64,000 nt of DNA. It comes from Allobosea sp. CS1GBMeth4. GTDB taxonomy: Bacteria; Pseudomonadota; Alphaproteobacteria; Rhizobiales; Beijerinckiaceae. Positions 1-8,898 of the stretch are shown here, one piece after another; positions within the stretch are counted from its first letter, which is position 1, and each line of letters begins with the position of its first letter. The position numbers were made by a program, and so were the translations under genes. The notes under the pieces are model-generated. The model searched no databases. It was not told the DNA's origin and saw only the letters and a program-made list of their open reading frames with translations. Location: positions 1 to 64,000 of the forward strand of contig NZ_FYAS01000025.1 of the NCBI RefSeq assembly GCF_900185715.1. Direction: 5' to 3'.

Positions 1-1396
1 AGCCGGTCGTGCCCGCCACCAGCAGATGCGGCATCCGCGCCAGATCCGCGATCACCGGCTCGCCGCCGATCGTCTTGCCCAGGCACAGCGCCAGCCTGTG
101 CTTGGTCGCCTCGAAATCATGGCTGGCCAGCAGCTCGCGCAGATACACCGTCTCGCGCTTGGCGTTCGGCAATTCGATGCCGATCGCGTTCTTGCCCTGC
201 ACCACCGCGACACGCGCCGACACCGCGCTCATCGAGCGCGCTATGTCGTCCGCCAGCGAAATCACACGCGATGACTTCGTCCCGGGCGCAGGCTCCAGCT
301 CGTACAGCGTCACCACCGGGCCGGGACAGGCTTGGACCACCTCGCCGCGGACATTGAAATCCTCCAGCACGCCCTCGAGCAGGCCGGAATTCTGCTGGAT
401 GACCTCGATCGGGATCGCACTGGCGATCTGCGGCGGCTCGGCCAGGAATGCGATCGGTGGCAGTTCGAACCCCTCCGCCGCGGCGGGCCGCGCCTGCGGA
501 GCGACGGCGCGCAGCTTTGGCGCCGCAGGCACGACCGAGACCTTGGGCTGCACGGCGGCGGGCGCGTCCTCGGCCTCGGCCGGCCTCGGCGCCGGTGCGG
601 CAGCGGGAGCCGCGGGCGCGAGCTGCCCCATGATCCTGCGGCGCGGAGCCGGAGCTTTGGGAGGAGATGTCGGTGCGGCCGCAACGGGAGCTGCCGGGGC
701 GGCCGGCAGGGTCTGCGGCGTCAGGCTCAGCTCGAAACGATAGGGCTGGGTCCAGCCGAACGTCATTGCCGCCGGCGCGACGGGAGCCGGAGCAGGCGCC
801 GGGCGCACCGGCTCGGCCACTGCCGGCGGCGTCATCGGCCCGTTTCCCTGCAGGGGCACCCGCGATGCGAGGGAGGACGGCGCAGGCTCGAAGGCGGCAT
901 CGTCCTCCTGCTCCGCAGCGGGAATGAACTCCCAGAAGGCGGCATCGGAGAGAAAGGCGAAGGGCGTCGTCGCGGCCTCCACCAGGCGCTCCTCCGGCAG
1001 CGGCGAATCGGCGGCCGGAGCGGTCGGGATGTCCACCTCCCCGGCTGTTTCACCCCGCGGCGCCGCCTCCGGCTCCGGCGCCTCGATCGAGCCGGCTCCC
1101 CAGACCTGCGCCAGCATATGCCGCGGAGTCCGCCAGTAGCGGACGCGGCCGGGATCGGCGGGCGCTTCCTGAACCGGCTCGGGCGCCGGGCTCGCGACCT
1201 CGGCGGCGGCGCGCTCGACCTGCTGGCGGCGCAGCTTGTCGGGGGTCCGCCCGAAGCGCACGAACGCCGATGCCGGGCCCCCTGCCGGACCTCCGGATTG
1301 CTGCCCGGAGACATCAGCGAAATCAGTGAGTTGATCCGAAATCCGGGCAGCGGGAGAGACGCTGTTCGTCTGCAGATTGCGATGGATTCGACGCAT
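1..1396 (-). CDS. ftsK: FtsK/SpoIIIE-type DNA translocase, N-terminal part (cut by window edge)
   Basis: ATP-driven DNA pump of the FtsK/SpoIIIE family, used in chromosome segregation at division. About 465 residues are visible. Residues 1 to about 320 are a low-complexity Pro/Ala-rich linker. After it come the usual alpha-domain motifs (IPIEVIQQNSGLLEGVLEDF, then GPVVTLYELEPAPG, then VQGKNAIGIELPN). The window ends inside the Walker A motif (VAGTTG...), so the motor and gamma domains lie outside. I see no hydrophobic stretch that could form the four membrane helices usual at the FtsK N-terminus. An in-frame GTG seven codons upstream (1417) is an alternative start. Family assignment is firm; the role of this apparently soluble form is inferred. 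Confidence 0.9.
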   Translation of the reverse strand, partial: MRRIHRNLQTNSVSPAARISDQLTDFADVSGQQSGGPAGGPASAFVRFGRTPDKLRRQQVERAAAEVASPAPEPVQEAPADPGRVRYWRTPRHMLAQVWGAGSIEAPEPEAAPRGETAGEVDIPTAPAADSPLPEERLVEAATTPFAFLSDAAFWEFIPAAEQEDDAAFEPAPSSLASRVPLQGNGPMTPPAVAEPVRPAPAPAPVAPAAMTFGWTQPYRFELSLTPQTLPAAPAAPVAAAPTSPPKAPAPRRRIMGQLAPAAPAAAPAPRPAEAEDAPAAVQPKVSVVPAAPKLRAVAPQARPAAAEGFELPPIAFLAEPPQIASAIPIEVIQQNSGLLEGVLEDFNVRGEVVQACPGPVVTLYELEPAPGTKSSRVISLADDIARSMSAVSARVAVVQGKNAIGIELPNAKRETVYLRELLASHDFEATKHRLALCLGKTIGGEPVIADLARMPHLLVAGTTG

Positions 1397-1511
1397 GGAT
1401 TGACGCAGGCCCGGCACTAATTCGGCAGTGCATCGAGGGGTAGCGGGGCAGAGTTAACGCCCCCTGAACTCGTCCTCTCCATCCACCGATTGCGTGCTGC
1501 CGGCCGGGCCC

Positions 1512-4427
1512 TCAGCCTCTCAGCGCCTCGTCCAGAACCCTGACCACATGCACCGCCTCGCGCCCGGCGCCGTCATGGATCTGGTGGCGGCAGCTCGTGC
1601 CGTCGGCGACGACGAAGTCGCCGGCCCCGGCCCTGCGCACCGCCGGCAGCAGCGCGAGCTCCCCCATCGCCAGCGAGACCTCGATGGTCGCGGCGCCATA
1701 GCCGAAGGCGCCCGACATGCCGCAGCAGCTCGATTCGATCGGCCTGACCTCGAGCCCCGGCACAGCCCGCAGCGTCGTCTCGACCGCGCCCATCGCGTCG
1801 AACGCCTTCTGGTGGCAATGCCCGTGCAGATGCGCGATGCGCCCGCCCTGGTCGCGCAATGGCAGGCTGGTCCTGCCGACCGCCATGTCGGCCGCGAGCA
1901 GCTCCTCGACCAGCAGAGCCGCCTTGGCCAGCGGCTCGACCTCGGCCTTCGGCAGCAGCGCAGCGAATTCGTCGCGGAAGCTCATCAGGCAGGAGGGCTC
2001 GAGCCCGACGACACGCGCCCCCCTGGCGACGAAGGGCGCAAGCGCATCGAGCGTGCGCCGGGCCTCGGTCCGCGCCTCGTCGACCAGCCCCGCCGAGAGG
2101 AAGGTGCGGCCGCAGCAGAGCGGGCGGCCTCCGCCCGCGGCAGCGGCCCGATGCAGCCTGTAGCCGCCGGCAAGCAGCACGCGCTCGGCCGCCTCCAGAT
2201 TCTCGCGCTCGAAATAGCGGTTGAAGGTGTCGCCGAAGAGCACGACGTCGCGGCCGTCGCCCAATACGTCGGAGGGGCGCGACGGCGCCGTCTCGCGCCA
2301 GGGCTCGCGCCAGACCGGCAGTGAGCGCCGCGCCGAGAAGCCGAGCCAGCGTTCGCTGAGCGTCGCCAGCAGCGGGACGCGGTCGCGCAGGTTCATAAGC
2401 GGGGCGAGCCTGGCGGCGAGCGGCGCATAGCGCGGCAGGAAGGCGATCAGGCGCTCCTTCAGCGGCAGGCCGTGCCGTGCATGGTAATGATGCAGGAACT
2501 CGATCTTCATCCGCGCCATGTCGACGCCGGTCGGGCAGTCGCGCCTGCAGCCCTTGCAGGAGACGCAGAGATCGAGCGTCTCCTTCATCTCCGGCGCGGT
2601 GAAGGCGTCTTCGCCGAGCTGACCGGAGATGGCGAGGCGCAGCGTATTGGCCCGGCCGCGGGTGAGGTGCTGCTCGTCCCGCGTCGCCCTGTAGGACGGG
2701 CACATCGTGCCGCCCGCCATCTTCCGGCAGGTGCCGTTGTTGTTGCACATCTCGACCGCGCCGCCGAAGCCGCCCCAGTCGGACCAGTCGAGCGCCGGCG
2801 CCGCCGGCACCGGCGTGCCGTAGCCGGGCGCAAAGCGCATCAGGCTGCGGTCGTCCATATGGTAGGGCCGGACGATCTTGCCGGGGTTGAGCTGGTTCCC
2901 GGGATCGAACCCGTCCTTGACCGCCTCGAAGGCGCGGGTCAGCGGCGCGCCGAACATCGGCTCGACGAAATCGGAGCGCGAGATACCGTCGCCATGCTCG
3001 CCCGAGAACGAGCCCTTGAAGCGGCGCACCAGCTCGCTGGCCTCCTCGGCGATGCTCCGCATCGCCTTCACCCCGGCTTCCGTCTTCATGTTGAGGATCG
3101 GGCGGACATGCAGGCAGCCGACCGAGGCGTGCGCATACCAGGTGCCGCGCGTGCCGTGGCGCTCGAACAGCGCCGTGACGGCGTCGGTATACTCGGCGAG
3201 ATGCTCGAGCGGGACGGCGCAGTCCTCGATGAAGGAGACCGGCTTCCCGTCGCCCTTCATCGACATCATGATGTTGAGGCAGGCCTCGCGCACCTCCCAG
3301 ACCGGCTTCTGCCGGGCGGGCTCCACCACCTCGACCACCGCATCGGCAAAACCGTGATCGGCCATGCACTGGTCGAGCCGCCTGAGATCGCCCTTCAGAG
3401 CCGAAAGGTCGTCGCCGGCGAACTCGACCAGCAGCAGGCAGTTCGGCTTGCCTCTGGTGATGTCGGCGAGCGTGCGCACGAAGAGCGGAATATCGGCGCC
3501 GAGCACCAGCACATTGTTGTCGACGAGCTCGACTGCGGCCGGCCCGAGCGCGACGAGATGCTGCGTCGTCTCCATGGCCGACCGGAAGCTCGGGAAATGG
3601 CAGACGCCCATGACGCGGTGTTGCGGCAGGGACGAGAGCTTGAGCGTCGCCTGCGTGGTCAGCGCCAGCGTGCCCTCCGAGCCGACCAGAAGATGCGACA
3701 GGTTCGGCGCCGGGGCGATCAATTCGTCGAGGTTGTAGCCGCCGACCCGTCGCTGCACCTTCGGGAAGATCGCCTCGATTTCGCCGCGATGCCGCTCGGC
3801 CAGCGCCAGCATGTTCTCCATCAGCGCCCGCGCCCGCGGCGAGGCATTGTCGCCGAGCGGCCCCTCGCCGAGCGCGAAGGCCTCGCCGTCATGGAACATC
3901 GCTTCCAGGCCGACGACGTTGTCGACCATCTTGCCGTAGCGCAGCGAGCGCGCGCCGGAGGAGTTGTTGCCGACCATGCCGCCGATGGTGCAGCGGCTCG
4001 CCGTCGAGGGCTCGACCGGGAAAAACAGCCCGTCCTTCCTGAGATGCGTGTTGAGCGCTTCCAGCACGATGCCCGGCGCGACCGAGACCGTGCGCGCCGC
4101 CGGGTCGTAGTCGCGGATCGCGTTGAAATGCCTGCTCATGTCGAGGATCAGCGCATCGCCGATCGGCTGGCCGTTCTGCGAGGTTCCGCCGCCGCGCGCG
4201 ATCACCGGCGCGCCGTGCTCGGCCGCGATCGTCAGCGCCGCGGCGATGTCGGCGTCACTCCTCGGGAAGGCGACGCCCTGCGGCATGATCTGGTAGATCG
4301 AGGCGTCGGTGGCGTAGCGCCCGCGGGTGAAGGCGTCGAAACGCACCTCCCCTTCCAGCGCCTGCGACAGTTTGCGTTCGAAGCCGAGATTGCGCGAACC
4401 CTGCCTGGTGAGCGTCGTCTGGTTCAT
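1512..4427 (-). CDS. FAD-linked and 4Fe-4S 2-hydroxyacid dehydrogenase (GlcD/GlcF fusion, YdiJ-like)
   Basis: Flavin dehydrogenase expected to oxidise a 2-hydroxyacid (glycolate, D-lactate or D-2-hydroxyglutarate type) and pass electrons on through Fe-S clusters. 971 residues. The N-terminal half is a PCMH-type FAD domain (VIARGGGTSQNGQPIGDALI, then VEPSTASRCTIGGMVGNNSSG) followed by a FAD-oxidase C domain (FSGEHGDGISRS). The second half has Cys-rich motifs (CNNNGTCRK; CVSCKGCRRDCPTG) and CCG-type domains (CCGRTFLSAG; CCGMSGAFGYG). This is the architecture of YdiJ and of GlcD+GlcF fused. The start is placed at MNQTT; an ATG 24 bases upstream is possible, and neither has a clear ribosome site. 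It follows tctCBA on the same strand, so its substrate is probably what that transporter imports. The exact substrate cannot be read from sequence. Confidence 0.88.
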   Translation of the reverse strand: MNQTTLTRQGSRNLGFERKLSQALEGEVRFDAFTRGRYATDASIYQIMPQGVAFPRSDADIAAALTIAAEHGAPVIARGGGTSQNGQPIGDALILDMSRHFNAIRDYDPAARTVSVAPGIVLEALNTHLRKDGLFFPVEPSTASRCTIGGMVGNNSSGARSLRYGKMVDNVVGLEAMFHDGEAFALGEGPLGDNASPRARALMENMLALAERHRGEIEAIFPKVQRRVGGYNLDELIAPAPNLSHLLVGSEGTLALTTQATLKLSSLPQHRVMGVCHFPSFRSAMETTQHLVALGPAAVELVDNNVLVLGADIPLFVRTLADITRGKPNCLLLVEFAGDDLSALKGDLRRLDQCMADHGFADAVVEVVEPARQKPVWEVREACLNIMMSMKGDGKPVSFIEDCAVPLEHLAEYTDAVTALFERHGTRGTWYAHASVGCLHVRPILNMKTEAGVKAMRSIAEEASELVRRFKGSFSGEHGDGISRSDFVEPMFGAPLTRAFEAVKDGFDPGNQLNPGKIVRPYHMDDRSLMRFAPGYGTPVPAAPALDWSDWGGFGGAVEMCNNNGTCRKMAGGTMCPSYRATRDEQHLTRGRANTLRLAISGQLGEDAFTAPEMKETLDLCVSCKGCRRDCPTGVDMARMKIEFLHHYHARHGLPLKERLIAFLPRYAPLAARLAPLMNLRDRVPLLATLSERWLGFSARRSLPVWREPWRETAPSRPSDVLGDGRDVVLFGDTFNRYFERENLEAAERVLLAGGYRLHRAAAAGGGRPLCCGRTFLSAGLVDEARTEARRTLDALAPFVARGARVVGLEPSCLMSFRDEFAALLPKAEVEPLAKAALLVEELLAADMAVGRTSLPLRDQGGRIAHLHGHCHQKAFDAMGAVETTLRAVPGLEVRPIESSCCGMSGAFGYGAATIEVSLAMGELALLPAVRRAGAGDFVVADGTSCRHQIHDGAGREAVHVVRVLDEALRG

Positions 4428-4523
4428 GGGTTCACGAGATAATCCAAACATGCGCCGTCGTTGCGGCCGCAGCCAAGCGGAGCGGCTTGCCCGGAGTCAG
4501 AGTGCGGCGGTCGACCAACGGCA

Positions 4524-6044
4524 TTATTCTGCGGCCCGCGCCGCCATACGCCCGCGACCGCGCAGGGCGGCGAGCGCATCGCCCGCCGGCCCCCAGCAGA
4601 GCAGCAGGAGAGCAAGGACGACAAGCGTCGTCACCAGCCCGTTCGCCCAGAAGATGCCGAGCGAGCCGCCGGAGCCGAGCAGCGCCTGGCGGAAGGCGTC
4701 CTCGGCCCGATCGCCGAGCACCAGCGCCAGGATCAGCGGCGCGAGCGGATAGTCGAGCTTCTTGAAGACATAGCCGACGACGCCGAAGATCAGCATCAGC
4801 CAGATGTCGAAGATCGAGTTCGAGATCGTGTAGGCGCCGATCGCGCAGACGATCAGGATCACCGGCGCGACGAAGGAGAACGGGATCCGCATGATCGCGG
4901 CGAAGAGCGGGACGGTCGCGAGCACGATGACGAGGCCGGCGAGGTTGCCGAGATACATCGAGGCGATCAGCCCCCAGACGAAGTCCTTCTGCTCGACGAA
5001 CAGCATCGGCCCGGGCTGCAGGCCCCAGACAAGGAGGCCGCCGAGCAGCACCGCCGCGGTCGCGGAGCCGGGAATGCCGAGCGCCAGCATCGGCAGCAGC
5101 GCGCTGGTGCCGGCGGCGTGGGCCGCGGTCTCCGGCGCCAGCACGCCCTCGATCTCGCCCTTGCCGAAGTTCCTGCCGCGCCGGGAGAAGCGCTTGGCGA
5201 GGCCATAGCCCATGAAGGAGGCGGCGATGGCACCGCCCGGCGTCACGCCCATCCACATGCCGACGATCGCCGAGCGCAGCAACGTCGCCCAGTAGCGCGG
5301 CAGACCGGCCCAGGTCCGCAGCACCACCATCAGGTCGATCCTGGCCTGCTTGCCCTTGAACACCAGCCCTTCCTCGACCGTCAGCAGGATCTCGCTGACG
5401 CCGAACAGGCCGATCACCACGATCAGGAAGTCGAAGCCGCGCATCAATTCGGTCGAGCCGAAGGTCATGCGCAGGTCGCCCGAGATCGAATCGAGGCCCA
5501 CCGCCGCGAGCAGGAAGCCGATGCAGAGCGAGGCGATGATCTTGGCGCGGTTCTCCCGGCCCATGCCGATGAACGAGCAGAAGGTCAAAAGGAAGACCGC
5601 GAAGAACTCGGCCGGGCCGAAGCGCAGCGCGAACTGCGCGACCAGCGGCGCGACGAAGGTGATCAGCACCACGCCCGAGAGCGCGCCGATGAAGGAGGCG
5701 GTGAAGGCCGCGGTCAGCGCTTCCGCCGCCTTGCCCTGCACCGCCATCGGGTAGCCGTCGAAGGTGGTCGCGACCGACCAGGCTTCGCCGGGGATGTTGA
5801 ACAGGATCGAGGTGATCGCGCCGCCGAACAGCGCGCCCCAGTAGATCGACGACAGCAGGATGATCGCCGAGGTCGGATCCATGCCGAAGGTCAGCGGCAG
5901 GAGGATCGCGACGCCGTTCGGTCCCCCTAGGCCCGGCAGCACCCCGACGATGATGCCGAGGATGACCCCGACCGCCATGAAGCCGACATTGTGCCAGGAG
6001 AGCGCGACCTGAAAGCCGGCGACGAGCGAGGCGAAATCGTCCAT
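4524..6044 (-). CDS. tctA: Tripartite tricarboxylate transporter, large permease TctA
   Basis: Large membrane subunit of a TTT-family secondary importer for carboxylates. 506 residues, mostly hydrophobic, with the family's conserved N-terminal segment (GVLPGLGGPNGVAILLPLTF) and its internal repeat around residues 240-300 (GMWMGVTPGGAIAASFMGYG). Length is normal for TctA (about 500). It sits 10 bases after tctB and shares the tctC-tctB-tctA-oxidase direction, so it is probably co-transcribed. The tail after about residue 490 is Arg/Ala-rich. Confidence 0.93.
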   Translation of the reverse strand: MDDFASLVAGFQVALSWHNVGFMAVGVILGIIVGVLPGLGGPNGVAILLPLTFGMDPTSAIILLSSIYWGALFGGAITSILFNIPGEAWSVATTFDGYPMAVQGKAAEALTAAFTASFIGALSGVVLITFVAPLVAQFALRFGPAEFFAVFLLTFCSFIGMGRENRAKIIASLCIGFLLAAVGLDSISGDLRMTFGSTELMRGFDFLIVVIGLFGVSEILLTVEEGLVFKGKQARIDLMVVLRTWAGLPRYWATLLRSAIVGMWMGVTPGGAIAASFMGYGLAKRFSRRGRNFGKGEIEGVLAPETAAHAAGTSALLPMLALGIPGSATAAVLLGGLLVWGLQPGPMLFVEQKDFVWGLIASMYLGNLAGLVIVLATVPLFAAIMRIPFSFVAPVILIVCAIGAYTISNSIFDIWLMLIFGVVGYVFKKLDYPLAPLILALVLGDRAEDAFRQALLGSGGSLGIFWANGLVTTLVVLALLLLCWGPAGDALAALRGRGRMAARAAE

Positions 6045-6054
6045 CGGTTGCCCT

Positions 6055-6555
6055 TCAGTAGCCGAGCGCCGCTTCCAGCGGGCCCTTCGGCAGCGGCACG
6101 CGGAATTGCAGCTCGAAGATCCAGAAGCAGACGACCGGCACGAGCAGCGCGGTCAGCAGGATCGACCACCAGCGCGAGGTGCCGACCACCGCCATGAAGG
6201 CGAGGATGAAGGCCGCCGCGGCGGCGTAGAGGCCGAGCGGCTGGATCAGCGCCACGAACAGGACGAGCGGCCCCAGCACCCTGACCACCTGGCGCAACTG
6301 CGCGTAACTGACGAAGACCCCGTCCGGCCGGCGGAAGGACTGCCAGAGGATGAAGAGCGCGGCTGCGAGGAAGATCCAGCCGACGCGGGCCGGGAAGAAG
6401 CCGTTCTGCGGTCCGCCGTCCCAGCCGGCGCCGCGCCCGTGCGAGTCGTAGAGGACGAGCCCAGCGAGCCCGATCAGCAGCAGCGCCGTGGCGATTTCGA
6501 CGGGACGGCGTGCGATGCCAGGTTCAGGTGCTTCGGTTTCGGAAGGTAATGACAT
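6055..6555 (-). CDS. tctB: Tripartite tricarboxylate transporter, small permease TctB
   Basis: Small membrane subunit of the TTT importer, 166 residues with four likely membrane helices (ATALLLIGLAGLVLYDSHG; FFPARVGWIFLAAALFILW; VLGPLVLFVALIQPLGLYA; WWSILLTALLVPVVCFWIFE), the usual TctB plan. ATG at 6555 is chosen because GGGAG precedes it at good spacing; an in-frame TTG lies one codon upstream. The gap between tctC and tctB (about 186 bases) holds a 98-bp palindromic repeat, which may lower expression of tctBA relative to tctC. Confidence 0.88.
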   Translation of the reverse strand: MSLPSETEAPEPGIARRPVEIATALLLIGLAGLVLYDSHGRGAGWDGGPQNGFFPARVGWIFLAAALFILWQSFRRPDGVFVSYAQLRQVVRVLGPLVLFVALIQPLGLYAAAAAFILAFMAVVGTSRWWSILLTALLVPVVCFWIFELQFRVPLPKGPLEAALGY

Positions 6556-6617
6556 CAATCACTCCCGCTCGCCGTCCGGGACAGGTCCGGAACCATGAAC
6601 ACCCGGCCATTCCAGAT

Positions 6618-6715
6618 CGTCATGCTCGCCCTTGTGGCGAGCATCCACGTCTTGAACGCCGCTTTCGACCAGTGACGCCAAGACGTGGATGGTCGGGACA
6701 AGCCCGACCATGACG
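6618..6715. repeat. 98-bp cloverleaf-like palindromic intergenic repeat, copy 1
   Basis: The element starts CGTC and ends GACG. Inside are a left hairpin (arms ATGCTCGCC / GGCGAGCAT, loop cttgt), a central stem (CCACGTCTT / AAGACGTGG) and a right hairpin (ATGGTCGGG / CCCGACCAT, loop acaag). A second copy of exactly the same length lies at 10117-10214 and differs mainly in the central loop. It sits between tctC and tctB. Confidence 0.85.
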
Positions 6716-6741
6716 ACGAAGGCGCCGTTGCGGCTCCAGCA

Positions 6742-7725
6742 TCACTTCGCCATGAAGCCGGCCTCGGTCATCAGCTTCTCGTGCTTCGCCTCGTCGGCCT
6801 TCAGGAAGGCGACGAAGGCCTCGCCGTCGCGATAGTCCGGCGCCAGCGCGTTGCGGGCGAGATACTCCTTCCATTCCGGCGTCTGCGAGACCTTCTTGAA
6901 CAGGTCGACATAGAAGGCCTGCTGCTCCTTGCTGACCTTCCCGGGCATGAACATGCCGCGCAGCATCTGGTAGCTGACGTTCAGCCCCTGCGAGGCACAG
7001 GTCGGGATGTCGGCCCAGGACTGCCCGTCCGCGACCTTCTCGCTGTAGACCATCGTCTGCTCGGAGAAGACGCAGAGCGGTCGCGTGGCGCCGCCGCGCC
7101 AGTTGGCGAGGTCCTCGGCCGGGTTGTTGGTGGTCGCCTCGACATGCCCGCCCGACAGCTGCGTCGAAGCCTGGCCGCCGGAGGTATAGGGAATATAGGC
7201 GAACTTCACGCCGCCCTGCTTCTCCATGGCGAAGACGAGCAGATTGTCCTCGCGCTTGGACGAGGTGCCGCCGATCTTCATCGGCGGATTGGCGCTCTTC
7301 GCCGCCGTCATCAGGTCGCCGGCAGTCTTGTAGGGCGACTTGGCGTTGACCCAGAGCAGGAAGGAATCCTGCGCCAGCATCGCGACCGGGGTGTAGTCGG
7401 TCCAGTTCAGCGCCAGCTTGGTCGCCATCGGCGTCATGAAGATGCCGCTCGAGGTGGTGATCAGCTTGTGCGCGTCGCCGGCCGACTTCTGGATGTCGAG
7501 CATGCCTTCGGCGCCGCCGGCGGCCGGCTTGTTGACGACGATGATCGGCTGCCTGGTGAACTGGTGCTTCTGGATGATGCCCTGGATCGTGCGCGCCATC
7601 TGGTCGGAGGCCCCGCCCGCCGAGAACGGCACCACGATCTCGATCGGCTTGTTCGGCTCCCAGGCGGCCGCCTGCCCGATGCCGGCGGCCAGAATCGCGG
7701 TCGCGGCCAGCCAATGCTGCTTCAT
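6742..7725 (-). CDS. tctC: Tripartite tricarboxylate transporter, periplasmic substrate-binding protein TctC
   Basis: Periplasmic carboxylate-binding protein of the TTT (Bug) family, 327 residues. The signal peptide is clear (MKQHWLAATAILAAGIGQAAA, cut before WEPNKPIEIVVP), followed by the family start (IVVPFSAGGASDQMARTIQG) and the conserved asparagine-rich strand (PIIVVNKPAAGGAEG). ATG at 7725 is chosen over an upstream extension because AGGAGG precedes it and the signal peptide begins there. First gene of the tctCBA-dehydrogenase unit. The ligand is unknown; context favours a hydroxycarboxylate. Confidence 0.92.
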   Translation of the reverse strand: MKQHWLAATAILAAGIGQAAAWEPNKPIEIVVPFSAGGASDQMARTIQGIIQKHQFTRQPIIVVNKPAAGGAEGMLDIQKSAGDAHKLITTSSGIFMTPMATKLALNWTDYTPVAMLAQDSFLLWVNAKSPYKTAGDLMTAAKSANPPMKIGGTSSKREDNLLVFAMEKQGGVKFAYIPYTSGGQASTQLSGGHVEATTNNPAEDLANWRGGATRPLCVFSEQTMVYSEKVADGQSWADIPTCASQGLNVSYQMLRGMFMPGKVSKEQQAFYVDLFKKVSQTPEWKEYLARNALAPDYRDGEAFVAFLKADEAKHEKLMTEAGFMAK

Positions 7726-7785
7726 GATCGCTCCCTCCTGACGATGCGCTCTGACGGCGCTGGTGAGGGACCTTAGCCCAAAAAG

Positions 7786-7796
7786 TTTTGCATTCA
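7786..7796. promoter_or_regulatory. Candidate GntR-family operator upstream of tctC
   Basis: TTTTGCATTCA lies about 60 bases upstream of the tctC start. The same 11 bases occur in reverse orientation at 8741-8751, between the GntR gene and the divergent aminotransferase. The exact match in both control regions flanking one regulator gene suggests a shared binding site. No footprint is implied. Confidence 0.4.
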
Positions 7797-7836
7797 ATCC
7801 GAAATTTCAGGAGCGCGAATTGTCGACGGCGAATGC

Positions 7837-7930
7837 CGTCATTCTCGGGCGAAGCGCAGCGCAGGCCCGCGGATCTCGGAACAAGACGACACTGGCTGCC
7901 GAGATGCTCGGGACAAGCCCGAGCATGACG
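7837..7930. repeat. Palindromic intergenic repeat, related to the 98-bp cloverleaf element
   Basis: Begins CGTCAT and ends ATGACG. The right hairpin has arms ATGCTCGGG / CCCGAGCAT with loop acaag, the same loop and arm length as the right hairpin of the 98-bp copies but with a compensated base pair. An inner stem ATCTCGG / CCGAGAT is present. It lies between tctC and the GntR gene. Confidence 0.7.
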
Positions 7931-7949
7931 CCGCACAATGACGACAGCC

Positions 7950-8654
7950 TCACCCTGCCGAAGCCTGCGCCGCCTTCCGCTTGTTGCGCAGATGCAGGAA
8001 CAGGATGTCGGAGAGCTCCGAGCCCGCGCGCCGACGCAGCGCATCGAGGATCGCCTCGTGCTCGCGCATCGCCTCGCCCCAGCGGTCGCGATCCTTGGCG
8101 AGATTGGCCGAGTAGCGCACGCGCCGGATCCGCCCGGCCAGGCTGGCATAGGTCGCCGCCAGCGTCGCGTTTCCGGCTGCCGCGACGATCGCCAGATGGA
8201 TCGCCTGGTTGCAGTGGAAATAGCCATGCATGTCACGGCGCAGGTAGAAGCGGTACATGTCGTGATGCATCCGCTCGATTTCAGCGAATTCGGCCTCGGA
8301 AATCCGCTCGCAGGCCAGGCGCCCCGCCAGCGCCTCGAGCCCGCCCATCACGTCGAAGAGCTCGCGGACATCTTCCGGGCTGAGCTCGCGCACCCGCGCG
8401 CCGCGATTGGGCAGGAGCTCGATCAGCCCCTCCGCCGCCAGCACCTTGAGCGCCTCGCGTAACGGCGTGCGGGAAATGTTGAAGCGCTCGCACAGCGCCC
8501 GCTCCGGGACGCGCGCTCCGTCGGCGAGATTGCCTTCGACGATGAAGTCGCGGAGCGCGACCAGCAGCCCCTCATGCAGCGAGGCGGCCGGCTTCGCCGC
8601 CACGGCCGGCGCCGGGCTCGACTCGTCGACCATATCGAGAATTGGCTCGCTCAT
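7950..8654 (-). CDS. GntR-family transcriptional regulator with FCD domain
   Basis: DNA-binding repressor or activator of the GntR/FadR (FCD) group, 234 residues. The winged helix is at about 30-95 (ALCERFNISRTPLREALKVLAAEGLIELLPNRGARV) and an all-helical FCD sensor domain at about 100-225, with conserved Asp/His positions (HHDMYRFYLRRD; HCNQAIHLAIV). FCD regulators often respond to small carboxylates such as glycolate, lactate or pyruvate. It lies between tctCBA-dehydrogenase and a divergent glyoxylate aminotransferase and probably controls both. Confidence 0.9.
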   Translation of the reverse strand: MSEPILDMVDESSPAPAVAAKPAASLHEGLLVALRDFIVEGNLADGARVPERALCERFNISRTPLREALKVLAAEGLIELLPNRGARVRELSPEDVRELFDVMGGLEALAGRLACERISEAEFAEIERMHHDMYRFYLRRDMHGYFHCNQAIHLAIVAAAGNATLAATYASLAGRIRRVRYSANLAKDRDRWGEAMREHEAILDALRRRAGSELSDILFLHLRNKRKAAQASAG

Positions 8655-8740
8655 GCCCCATCGCTAGGTTCGCCCGCGCCCGCTGTCGAGCGCAATCATC
8701 GACGATCAGCATACCAGAGCGAGATTGATCTTCCAAAAAA

Positions 8741-8751
8741 TGAATGCAAAA
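8741..8751. promoter_or_regulatory. Second copy of the candidate GntR operator, between gntR and the aminotransferase
   Basis: TGAATGCAAAA, the exact reverse complement of the 7786-7796 motif, in an AT-rich patch of the 244-base region between the divergent GntR and aminotransferase starts. It is placed to act on either promoter. Confidence 0.4.
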
Positions 8752-8898
8752 TGACAGAGACTGATGCTGGCGCCCGCTTCGGTCGGCTTCCAAGGCAAGC
8801 TGACCGAAACACGGTCTCTGCACAGGGAATTGAGAGACGGATTCACCGATCGGATCCGGCTCGAGGCGCTGAGACCCTCAGGGGAGGACAAGACCATC

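Noticed and set aside
1450-1465. CtrA site upstream of the ftsK-type gene
   Set aside because: Only one TTAAC half-site is present; no second TTAA at the required spacing.
2472-4442. 656-codon open frame antisense to the FAD/Fe-S dehydrogenase
   Set aside because: Composition is typical of a GC-rich shadow frame (runs of Arg, Gly, Asp, His). The opposite strand carries clear FAD and Fe-S motifs.
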